The notes under the pieces: model-generated
What the model was told of the DNA's origin: nothing
Databases searched by the model: none
What the model saw: the letters and a program-made list of their open reading frames with translations, nothing else
Made by a program: the position numbers and the translations under genes
NCBI GenBank assembly: GCA_008360955.1
Contig: LUCM01005843.1
Span: forward strand, 74,811-138,810
Direction of reading: 5' to 3'
Length of the DNA stretch: 64,000 nucleotides
Origin: Fasciolopsis buskii
Lineage: Eukaryota; Platyhelminthes; Trematoda; Plagiorchiida; Fasciolidae
Part shown: piece after piece, positions 33,780-44,220 of the stretch
How the letters are laid out: each line of letters starts with the position of its first letter
Numbering within the stretch: the stretch's first letter is position 1

Positions 33780-36735
33780 CCTTGCGAAAAGGTTCTTTAG
33801 AACATTGTTTGGTTCCGAAACCTAATCGTTTTTGTTCTCACTACGTGGATTCCTTAGAAATGTTCGTCCAAAACTCAAAGGAATAGCACAAACACTAGGA
33901 ATTCCGTACTGCATCCGTCGTTGCGCAGGCTATTGGGGGGCCGCCCTTATCATTGTCTCCAGCACGGTGAGTATTGATAGGTATGCTCCTGCTCCGAGTT
34001 CCCGTGGTGGACTAACGCCCTACTACCTTGTGGGTACGACCTTCGAGTCAAGGGCTCCGTTTCCCAAAGGAAAAAATTATCCTTCTGCGCGGTGTTGCGG
34101 CAGCCGCAGGGTCCGGCCGCTGAAATATCTTCAACTTTCCTTTCTGTAAGGAACCTTAATAATTCCCGTTTCTTCCAGTGTAGGGACCATGCAAGTTGTC
34201 GTGAAGAACCGCGGCTCGGCGGATTTATCTGATAGCACCATTGAGAGAAGGGGAAGGAATAGTCTGCAAACAATACTTAAACGTAAGTATTCACTTCACC
34301 TAGCTCTAAAGCAGGCTCAACCAAACGGGGAAACAAGCTACCCTAGACAGAACTTCCGGAACTTTAAGGTAGGATATATACTGTTTCCGAAGCGCGCGTA
34401 CAGGACCCTACTTCAAGTGATCACTCTTCGTAGCTCAGCTGCAACCTCATTCTCTCGGTTCACTCTTCACATGTCGGGCGATCCGGTTTCGAACGTCCGT
34501 GATCGGGTTACCAGTAGTATCGTTCTAAGCATGCGAGTGGAGTGTGCTCTGTTAGACTGGAGCACAATCAGCATTCATTTATGTGCAGTTTGGTTGAACG
34601 GTTCTGTACGTGTTAATAGCAGTCGATTGAAGCGTGGTTGTTTGTTCATCGTATCTGTTTATGCGACCACTGACTGCAGCTTCCATGAGGTCGAAGACCA
34701 GTCTTAGCAGGAGTGATTTGGATTACTCAACAATTTGCGTTCAACGGTCATTATGGTCGTTGCTGGCGATTTTAATATCCTACTCGACTATTTTGCACAG
34801 GAGCAATAACCCATCGGAGGCCAATTTTTATTCCAGGCGATCGATCCAAGGGTTTGCTCTGATCACAGGATGCTCCTGAATGAATGTACCAGATTTTGCG
34901 GGACAAAAAAGTACATCGGCCTGCACCGACTTATTGATTCATTCTAAGCAGCGTTGGACGGAACACTGAATAGGGAAGTTTAGTTGGCCCATTGCTACAA
35001 TGGGCCTTCCACTTTTGCCTGAAAGTGAACTAATCCAGGTCGATATCAGTCCCACATCGAAAATTGAGGTGATTAGGGAGGTAGATTTTCTTAAAAAGGC
35101 ATGAGGCAGCTGGGCCAGGTGGACTGTCGCAATCCTTCTTCAAGGATGATGGCGTAGTGTTAACATTGGAGGTAACGAAACTCGTGGAATCAATCTGGAC
35201 AAGGGAGGAGATTCCTGAGGATAGATGTGAGTAGGTGATTTTGCTGATTTACAAGAAGGGGGATAGATCTTCATGTGTAAACCACAGAAGAATTAGTTTG
35301 GTAAAAATGGTGTGTAATCCGAAACTGCTCACGGGCATTGTACTCCGCGATATCGAGCGGGTGTTTCGTCCTGAATCTTTGTTTGGATTGACCAAATTTT
35401 CACTTTGGCGACAGATATTTTGAGAAGATGAGCCACACATTCCGTTTAGGCCCACAATTTCTGTCCTTTGTTTGAAGTTGAAAGGTCGTCGACTAATTGG
35501 ATCGTGCAATTCTTTGGCGGTTCCTCATTTGAAGGAGGTGCCGGGATAAAATTTATTTCATTTTGGTCCGATCTCAATGCGAACGGCCGAAGATGAGTTC
35601 ACACTTAGTATGCACTGTTTTCACCCGAGGTTCACACGAGAAGTGGTAATTTGTTAGGGTTCCATTCACTTTTTTCTTTTAAACTGACTCATTGAATTGG
35701 CTATGGAAGGATAGCTCTGTCCTTTATGTGAGAATAGTGGGATTGATTTTTTCTCAGACAGAGTCTGTTAGTGACTGAGAATATGTGCACGACTTGTCTA
35801 TTGAGTGAAGACCGAATTAAATTAACAGGTTTTTCCACGCATCGTGCTGGATGATAGTTGTGTATATGTTGGTATGCGGTTTTCATCTTCGAAGTGTAAA
35901 GTGCTGTTCAAGACTGTATTGGTTCAAGCCGAAGTTTGTTTCTTGCAGGGAAGCAACACTGGATGGAGGTTTGGACGAATTAGTTAACTTGGGTAGTTTT
36001 TTATTTCGGCTTGTGGATTGGATATCGGAAGAACGTGTGCTTTTAACAATGCAGAAGCCCCGATGGGCACTACACCAAATTGACGGCCGCCGTTGGCGTC
36101 CGGCGTGGGATCCGGTATCGATCCAAAGGTCTAGTATTTCACTGAGAACGGTGAGGTATGGGTATTGATGCTTGGTCCCTCCGAAACCTGCGTTTGGAGG
36201 AATATTGCGATCGACTTTTGGTGTTGAAACAGCCTGTCTTCGTCGAAACTTGCTGTAAACTATGGGGGAGATTATTTTGTGGAGTAAGTCATAAGGTTAG
36301 GCAAAAGGTATTGTATCTCAGGTTCCAGTCATTAGGAACTCCGGTATTGAATCAGAATAGGTTAAGTGGTGGTATATGTTCGCTGCCATGTCCACAGAAC
36401 GGACTGTCTCGCTTGTTACGCTGTTTCTCGGAGATAGGTAATGGTTGCGGGGGTGGTGATTTGGTCAGCGGTGACATGAACGGTATTGACCGGCTGGGAC
36501 TGAGTCGTGTAGGTGCAGTTAGACTACCGGATTATGGTGCACGCGATCGTCGGAAACGACGGTTGGAGACAATAGGTGATGTGGCTGGGTGTCGCATTCA
36601 GTGGCGCTCTTGCATTCGAGACCTTTTTTCTTCTATATAGTTCTTCATCTTAGTGTTTTGCAGTCGATCATTCTTTATTGTCCATTCTTTTTTGTGTTTG
36701 TTCAGACGATGCTGTGAGGTGGAAATCAAAACCCA
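33780..36735 (+). mobile_element. RTE-type LINE, near full length but decayed (copy 1 of 3)
   Basis: The 5' part (33800-34080) matches the 5' region of the RTE at 57180-57290 and 57840-57960 (TTCC.TACTGCATC ... CGTCG). Endonuclease pieces lie at 34189-34880: LHMSGDPVSNVRDRVTSS, ECALLDWSTISIHLCAVWLN, CLFIVSVYATTDCS, then VVAGDFNILLD. RT pieces start at 35235 (LLIYKKGD, NHRRISLVKM) and include EYVHD at about 35779 where YADD is expected. The thumb and tail region reads ARDRRKRRLETIGDVAGCRI then QWRSCIRDLF (about 36540-36640). It lies sense to GBA2 in intron 1. It differs from the copies at 47.0 and 63.3 kb mainly by single-base indels, except over the last 209 bases. Confidence 0.85.
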
Positions 36736-36789
36736 AGGGCAATTGTGCAAGGTTAATGGCTGGAGAAACTAGACTGAATGTAGTATGTA

Positions 36790-36965
36790 GTGTCGGCTTT
36801 CCTAGCTTTTGCTTTGCATAGTGACGTGGCGTTTTGACTTGTGAGGTCGCTGAGCTATACTGATGAAACTGCAGTAGGCTACCGTTGATGTGGTTCTCTC
36901 GAAATCTATGCATGTAGCTGGTCTACGTACTTGGAGTCGGACCACGTGTTAACGTGTGTGCGTTT
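36790..36965 (+). mobile_element. Second RTE endonuclease fragment (plus strand)
   Basis: Bases 36855-36955 align with 58770-58870 of the large RTE. In frame they read WSTYLESDHVL, against WTTYVESDHAL there. SDH is the catalytic end motif of the AP-endonuclease. The fragment starts soon after the 3' end of the previous RTE, so it belongs to a separate insertion. Confidence 0.6.
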
Positions 36966-38140
36966 TCCAGTCCTGTTCAAAGGTTGTCGATGCAAGCCTC
37001 AAACTCGGCTTATCTGACATGAATGTTTGCACTTATTGTAAGCAGATGCGATCACAGAGGCCTGGTGCTCTTACGAACAGTAATTTGCATGCGTATTTGG
37101 AACATACCAGGTAGATGGTGCATTGGGCATCAGGTTTCGCCCACGGCCATATATCCACGAGAAATACTAGGTTTCCCAAAAGTCGCTTGATCAAATAGAG
37201 CAAATACCACACCTCTGGAATTGCAAGGAGACGAACAAGATGAGACGAAGTCTGCAAAGTTCAGTTTCCTAAGGCCCACCGAAGGATGCAGGAAAGTCAC
37301 TGATTGTATCTGCTTTCAGTAAGGGAACACGCAGTGATTGTAGTAATCTTCATGGGGTCTGTTTATCGCCGTTATTTTTCGTGGTATTAGTCTCAATATT
37401 GCTGCGTCATTTTATATCGACTCGCGACAGTACCGTCCGCATAGGGAGTACGCGATGAACTATCACGTTCATTCGAGACGAGCGGGAGTGTTCGAGAAGA
37501 GTCTTTCATTTCGCCGTTCTTTCTAAACTTCTGACAAACAATAAAAAGTGCATTTGTGCATTTAGGCTGTGTATTCTATGTGTTGCTTTTTGTCTACTGT
37601 TTCTCTCTCTCTCTCTATATATATATATGCATGGATGATGTCCAAATGTCCTTGTTTGTGTTGACCACGGTTGCGTCTACACTTATAAGAGTTAGAGAAT
37701 CTTGATAAAAGATGCGCTGATAATCGTATGTCATCAAAGGATTAGTAGTATTCACTTCATTACTGTGTATTTGCAACTTTTTGTGTTGTTTTCTTTCAGC
37801 CAGTTAGTAAATACCACTGAAATTCTATACCGAGATTTGTCAGAGCACTTTACAGACTGCAGAATTGGTACGGCTCCCATCAGAATAATCCTCTTTTTCT
37901 GATAGTACCGCAATCTCCCACTTAGGTTCAAACTCGGGGACTCAGGTGATCACCAGAGATCTTACGCTGTTAGCACTTCTCTGATGAGTCTTGCTAGATT
38001 GTAACGAGTGTTGTCATCTCGGAGGTTTGATGGTTTGGTTTAGTGGTTCTCGTAAGCAACTTGCATTCGCTTCTGTAGGTTTCCTCGGAGCAGCTACCTG
38101 TTCTCGGTGATTTTAAATATTTGTATTGGTTGTAGCTCAG
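36966..38140. other. Intron 1 DNA without recognised genes
   Basis: Contains a TC/AT microsatellite (37602-37628) and short chance frames. No motif recognised. Confidence 0.4.
37602..37628. repeat. TC and AT dinucleotide microsatellite
   Basis: About seven TC units run directly into about six AT units. Confidence 0.9.
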
Positions 38141-38146
38141 GTTGTT

Positions 38147-38259
38147 GGTTTTCGTGAGACTCTAGTCGTTGAGCTTGGCATTGACTATGTCACCTTCTTT
38201 GGTGATAAAATGTTCGCGATCTAGGCGCCGAGCTCAGCGACCAAAACCTCACGAAAAGG
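38147..38259. repeat. Imperfect inverted repeat with 33-base arms
   Basis: Bases 38147-38179 and the reverse complement of 38227-38259 match at about 24 of 33 positions, including TTTTCGTGAG and GAGCT/C-type blocks. The spacer is about 47 bases. In RNA some mismatches become G-U pairs. No protein is associated with it. Confidence 0.55.
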
Positions 38260-38671
38260 TACGTGGTCTCGGTCGTGCTGGTATCGCTGCATGCATTTTC
38301 TCGAACGTCTTCTGTCGAGCATCGGTATTTCGGTGATGAGTTGCACGACGGCTCTTACCATCTACATTCCAACAGCGTGCCAAAATTTTCTTCTTTAGGT
38401 CTGATAATTCTTAAACTACAACGATTTCTCCATATTATGAATCTAGGTTGTCCTTCATCCACAAGTACATAATTTCGTAAACATATCAGCGGTCCTAATC
38501 ACGCCACACTGACCCTCTGGCAATTAGGTGAAATCTAAACTTTCGATAGAGAAGTTTGCCAAAAGCACAGTGACCAGCGAATATTTTATTAATTGAACTC
38601 ATTTTATGATCACCAACAATCCTTCATTTTCCTTACTACTCCTCTTCAGACTGCTTTATCGAGTCACTTTC

Positions 38672-38845
38672 TCTTTTTTTATCTTTTATCTTTTACTTCT
38701 TTTATTAATGAAATAGCAGTGCACATCAGTTTTCGGAGGGCTACCAAGTGGGGAAGTTGACCGGCGGTGGGAGGATTCGAACCCGCGACCTTCACGTCCG
38801 ATCGCCACGACCTTATGCACTTGGCCACCACTCATTCAAATTTCT
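38672..38845 (-). mobile_element. tRNA-derived SINE with A-rich tail (minus strand)
   Basis: On the minus strand a head at about 38845-38760 contains TGGCCAAGTGCATAAGG, which resembles a pol III A box. About 38 bases later comes GCGGGTTCGAATCC, an exact B box. The acceptor-like 3' end CCACCGCCG follows. The element then runs through a short unrelated body to an A-rich tail of AAAAGAT-type units at 38672-38710. The tRNA-like stems do not pair well and the anticodon arm is unclear, so this is a SINE head and not a functional tRNA. Target-site duplications were not obvious. Confidence 0.65.
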
Positions 38846-38849
38846 GATG

Positions 38850-40302
38850 AATGCGAGATTAACCACACCAGTAACGTTGCAATGGGGGGCAGTAGATCAG
38901 GCGTCTTCGACTAGTAGTTCTTCGTTTATGATCGTTTAGTGGGGATTCATTTTTTATTTCTTACCCTACCCCAAACAATGGTAATCCCCCTTTCCTCTGA
39001 ATTTGCTAGTATTTGTCTGTTAACAAAATGTCACATCGAGATGCCCCCAGCTGACTGTGTGCCTCAAGTAGCCCATGTCAAAGAAGCCCCAAGGGCTGCC
39101 TTCTTGTGATGAAAGTGCTTTCACTAAAATGAGAGAACAAAGTTGAGTGCTCGGCGGTCTCTACCGGGTTGATTGATCTATGGTAATCAGTCTAGGGAAG
39201 GCGGTTAGACCCCGCTTCTAAACCAACTTCGGGCGGCAGTATGCTGACCGGCATTTGTGGGAAAGGGGTGCGCTGGGCATCCAGGATGTCTGGACCCATC
39301 CTAAGAGCGTATGAACTGAACAGTCAGTCACCGGTTCCCAGTGGCTTACATGACCCTCAGATTGTCCTACTGCTTTGTAAGTTAGACTATTTGATCTGAC
39401 GCAATTGCTAGGGTCGTCTTAGTTAATCCACTAATACAGTTTGGGGACCGGGTATTATACAAGCCGTTGGCGAATCATGGACCCCTGTGGACGACCGATA
39501 GTGTGAAATTTAAGAATAGAAGAGCTGTCGTGTGTGGTGAACCCTGCATAACGTTTCTTTTTTACTTCCTCTCTCATTCACTACTCTCTTTTTTTACTAT
39601 GGTCTGCGCAGCGCATGGTCTCTATGTATATTTGTGTGAAATAAAGAATGAGTGAAAGTCCTCAGGATGTAATTAAATGTGTATTTGCTTAACCAGATAT
39701 TCTTTACCGAGCCCCTGTCGTTTCTACCGTTCTTCGGATAAAGAATTTTTTCCTTGTGCACAAGATTATCGAACCTATGTTGCATTTTAGCAGTGTTTCC
39801 CGTTATGTTCTACCCAATCTGACTAAACTGGTTTATCAGAGACATTTATTTGGCTGAATGTCAATTTTTTCCATCGGGATACTTATAGACACTGGTCACT
39901 CTATTCCCAGACAAATGATCATCTTGCTATAGTTCTGGCCTACATTGCAAGGTACCTTACAACCGCTTGTTGATGACTGGTGAATTTCTATGAGTTTCCC
40001 TAATTTTTACTGCTAGTTACACTTTCATGCAACTATGACCTGAGTTTCACTCCCTTAATAACCGATTGACCGGTACTTGTGAATACTGATTTATAGTGAT
40101 GATGGATATCATGCCAAATGCCCATTCATTGGGACCGAATAAATATCATTTTCGCATTGTAATTTTCTGCGGTAATATTGTTCCATTTTCTTCAATTTTT
40201 CCACTCGACACTGCAATACGAATTCTCATGCTGACGACCATAGTTATACACCATATAGTAACTTCAACGTGCAAGATGTATTTTAATTTGAATCGCCCCC
40301 AG
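38850..40302. other. Intron 1, 3' part, no gene recognised
   Basis: Only short frames. The branch point and polypyrimidine tract for exon 2 should lie near 40265-40300. The tract is weak but ends in CCCCCAG. Confidence 0.4.
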
Positions 40303-40513
40303 ATATACGTTCAATTACTACTTGCGAAAACGTTTTCTTGAGCGACGCCTTCCTTTTCTGGATCCATCGAGACATGTATCTTGGTCGCCAATATATGGCG
40401 TTCCTATGGGGGGTATTGGATCGGGCGCGATAGGCAGAGGATTCCGTGGAGAGTTTGTCCGTTCAAGCCTGATACCCGGTATTTATTCCTATGAACCTCA
40501 ACCTGCAGATCAA
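40303..40513 (+). CDS. GBA2: GBA2-like glucosylceramidase, coding exon 2
   Basis: The acceptor is CCCCCAG|A at 40302/40303. The first base completes the split codon from exon 1 (AG+A, Arg), giving MAVR then [20 protein letters not shown]. This parallels the human RYLQWWYRK ... TPFID. The exon continues [20 protein letters not shown] and [16 protein letters not shown], ending PADQ. GVPxGGIGxGxIxRGxRGxF with LxPGxY is the signature start of the GBA2 N-terminal domain. The donor is CAA|GTGAGC at 40514, phase 0. The reading frame is intact with no frameshift, unlike all repeats around it. Confidence 0.93.
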
Positions 40514-41195
40514 GTGAGCCCGTAACCTCGCATTTGTTATATTGTTGACAGATGGTACGCATTTGTTATATTTATCTGTGTTCGCCTGTGCTGACCTGCT
40601 TCCGATTTCTTCCTCTTTTATTATGGATCGTTTGGCTACTTCGTAAATTAGAAGATTATGCATCGGGGACAATACTTACGAGGGTTGTCATTTACAACTT
40701 CATCAGTTTGATAATCGTGATGCAACGTATGTCATCATGTCCGGGAGATCTGCAATTGATAGGAAGCGAAATGTTGTATTTTTAAAAAAACAATATATAT
40801 AACATATATGTATATGTATATGTATATATTTATCCATAACTTATCACCAACCAATAACTAAAAGGAGTGAGTGCAGGCGTTGGTTGTTGTTAGTCTTGAA
40901 GAAGTACCTTACACTTTGAAGGTGTGAAGCATATACCCTACTCGGATGCCACAATCGCCGAGCGGTGATACGCCTGCTTGTGCATTGTCACACAGCATTG
41001 TGATATCATCTGCATATTGTAAACCAAAAGCTCTGTTGCCTGAGGGAGTTCAGTTCCGCAGTCTATTAGACTAAACAAAGCGTTCTGTAAAACATCTTTC
41101 GCAGGGGAATGGGACTATAGGGTAGCCTTGTCGTACTTCACTGGAAACAACAAAGGGGAGCGAAAACTGACCATAAACCTTGACCCAACCCGAGG
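40514..41195. other. Start of intron 2
   Basis: Intron sequence with an AT-rich microsatellite at 40791-40829. No gene recognised before the CR1 tail at 41196. Confidence 0.5.
40791..40829. repeat. AT/TATG microsatellite
   Basis: A run of AT and TATATG units. Confidence 0.85.
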
Positions 41196-41215
41196 TATTG
41201 TATTGTATTGTATTG
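41196..41215. repeat. TATTG pentanucleotide repeat (LINE 3' tail)
   Basis: Four tandem TATTG units exactly at the inferred 3' end of CR1 copy B. Confidence 0.9.
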
Positions 41216-43560
41216 AATAAATCTTATGAGCTAAGGTTTCCCATGTAGGTGGGTTTTGAGCACACAGTTTAATGGATGCTGTTTAGTGCTGTGAAAGAGA
41301 CAATTAATAATCGAGTCCTCGGCGGAGAATTTCAAAACCTTACCTAAGCGAACCTGCGAAAACAACAGGAAGACGGCAAAGGTTTGGAAAAAACAAGGAT
41401 ACGCAATATGGTGGATGGCGTTTTGTTTCACTTCGTAGCGTCGGGGCTTTCTGACCTCAAATGATAACTCTTGAAGGTTCTCTACGCTGATGGAAGTGGG
41501 AGGTCTGCCTCAGAAGCTAATCAATAATATGCCTAGATATTTCGCAGATTCGACTTTGCTAAGTCCTTCTGAGTTGATAAACGGCGGTTGAGATGAGTAA
41601 GCTGACCGGGAAAGAGAGAGGAGGTTTTCGAAACATCTAAATATCTTAAGGTTTAAACCAGTGTGTACAGCAAGTCGTGGATAGAAGCACAGTTATCAGA
41701 AAAGCAAAAGTCGTCATTGCTGGAAACGGCTTGAAGTAGGGAAACATCATCAGGATGCTTAAACAAGTAACAAGGAGCTAGCTGCTGATTCAGTGATATA
41801 TATAAACATCAGACATGGGGAAGAACAGTACTTCGAAACGCACGTGAGGTGATAAACAACGGTTTGACGTTTCCCCCCCACTCATGCCTTGGGTTCGGTT
41901 GGTAAATTAATCAGATAGATACGCTGATAAAGGTCTGAGGCCACCAAATGTTTCCAGTTTGTGAAGTAGGAGAGACTGTGGAAGAGGATCAAACGCAGAC
42001 GAATAGTCTAAGAAGGCGCAGTGTGCAGATTCCATCAATGCATCTAAACATTTGCAGATATGATGAATAAAGGCAGCGTCCAAAGTGAACCAGTTAGATT
42101 TAGGAAGTTGGATGAAATCGTTATGAGGACACATAGAAGAACGTAGGCGTCCGAGCAAGACAAGCTTCGTCAGTTCAGGACCAGAAGACGCTAGGGATAT
42201 GGGGCGAAAGCGTTTGGCTAAAACAGTAGAATTACTAGATTTTGGAATAAGAACGATAGTGACGGATCAGGCAGTCACGGATAGAAGATAAGTTTAATGG
42301 TGTGTTGATTAGAGAGTTAAATGCCTCGGTCGGAGCCACGGCATCGTGTCGCAAAAGAGATGATGATGGGCTGCCAATACCCATTTCTGTGGTAGCGTCC
42401 CATTATCTTGTACGCACGTGACTGGGGTATAATAATGGACGGATGGAAGCCCGATTAATGCTGCCTGAATCCGGCGAATGTTTTCTTCCCGCGCAATGAT
42501 CGTATACTTTGCCGCAGGGACCTACTATTTTTACTGCCCCGGAGTTGTCTAGTGAGCGTCGCGTCGATATGTTTGATTTCAGCCTTTTAAAAGCTACTTA
42601 AAGTGTGTAGGGTTTCGATGGGACAGGAAATATCGGAAATCACATCAGGCATCTCTTTGGAAATTTCGACACAGCAAGGATTCAAAAGAGAAACTAGAAG
42701 ATGCGTGTTGAGTAGACTTTTGAGGACGAATGAAGTTGTCGGGGGAAGAATTGCAGAGACGAATTTGCATTTGGTTTGTTTGCTTGAGTGATTAGACCGA
42801 CGGTATATCCTAGGCCTTATTAGATGCAGACAATGGGCACTCGTTGAGATGAGCGTGCATAGTTTTAGAGAAAAAAATTCAAGACAGTTGATGATGACCC
42901 GATCCAAAATAGAATTACCCCTGGTGGAAGAAACGCAGGAGTCTGTCAGATCGAATAGTCAGTAACAGGGGGGATCCATGATTGAATTCACCTACAATAA
43001 TATATAGATTATTCTCAAGAAGTGGTATAGTAAGTGATAAAAAGGAATAAAAAGTTGGAGTTTTGTGTTGTTAGCTAAAAGGGGCTATGCACAGGTTCGT
43101 TATAACGGTACTGCTATGATGGGGCAGACGATTTCGTTTAAAGAGTACGTATAAATAACCTCAAGCTTATCGGATCAGAAATGGGATTATGCATGTTGCC
43201 ACGCCACTTCCAATCCTCTTGTTGGACACTCCTTCCAGCATAGTTTGAAGTTACCGATCCACACAAGCGCGCCCGCAGCATCAAAGTTTCACCGCGATTC
43301 TTTTATACATATGACAAAATTGTGAACATTAATCGGTGATTGGAGTGCGGGGATAATTTCAAAATCGCAAACAGTGAAACAATGGCACAAATTCCTAGCA
43401 CGACCAGTCAAAGGGCATGTGTGTGACGGTACAGTTCTTTGAGAACTGACACATTCTACTCAGGTATTCCATCTCCCAACAAACATTGTCATAGTGCAGA
43501 ACTGTAAGTGGAATCGAAGACTTCGTGAATGTCTGGGAGCGCAATAATCGTCAACCTTTG
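41196..43560 (-). mobile_element. CR1-like LINE copy B with pentanucleotide 3' tail (minus strand)
   Basis: High to low coordinate on the minus strand: MDRVIINCLEFFSLKLCT at about 42850-42907 (endonuclease; compare LDRVIIN in copy A); RT start at about 42200-42420, similar to copy A DNA; FRPISLASSGPELTKLVLL near 42170-42220; and the frame 41907-42158 with FLDYSSAFDPLPQSLLLHKL, RT motif A with both Asp kept. The C-terminal part reaches 41231. The element ends at 41196-41215 in four TATTG units (CAATA on the element strand), a simple 3' tail typical of CR1-type LINEs. Stops interrupt the frames. Confidence 0.85.
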
Positions 43561-44028
43561 GAAAGGAAAACGGCGCTCTAACAGCCGTCGCGAAACCTAA
43601 CCATTACCCCCACGAGTTTGCTCTTTGTGCGTGTTGTAAAACCTAGCAGCTTTAACCTTATTGGGATTAAGGTAATATCTATACGGTTAGCGGACTCATC
43701 GTTCGATCCCTATTCAAAGATGGACACAACAGTAGATTTCTCCTATGGAGAGGGGATTTTCTCGGAATACCAAGGATTTGAAGGCAAAACTTGTTCTATA
43801 ACAAGTTTCTTTACTTCATCTTTAACTTGAACTGTGAAAAGTCCATCGAAACTCGGCGACTTATGACGTCCTCAGTCTTAGATTTTCTTGCGGATCTGAG
43901 CCACGGAATATGCTTCTGTTGTAGCGGGTCATGGGACGCGTGCCGAAATACCTATAAGAGCGACTGGTGCTGAGGGCCAACTAAATTGTTCTGAAGAAAG
44001 ATTGCGTCAACCTGACGGTGTAATTGGT

Positions 44029-44220
44029 CTATGCTAGGAATGAAACCACTCCGTTGTTATTTGGCTTAATTGTTTCAGTGCTGAACACTGTTGGTTGTTG
44101 ATCTTGAATGCGTTCAGACAAACTCCTGGTTCCGCGGTCGATGTGCGTTGTCTCACAGGAACATGTGAATGAATGGACCCAAAACGAGGCTGCAGAATCG
44201 GGAACTTTGTCTTTCAACCA
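44029..44220 (-). mobile_element. PLE GIY-YIG endonuclease relic (minus strand)
   Basis: The minus frame reads FTCSCETTHIDRGTRSLSER then IQDQQPTVFSTETIKPN. It aligns throughout with the PLE endonuclease at the window start (FACSCGTMYIGRTTRRLSER ...). The GIY-YIG Tyr and Gly are changed (YIG to HID), so it is inactive. The upstream segment KDKVPDSAASF also fits the PLE linker before the Cys pair. Confidence 0.75.
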
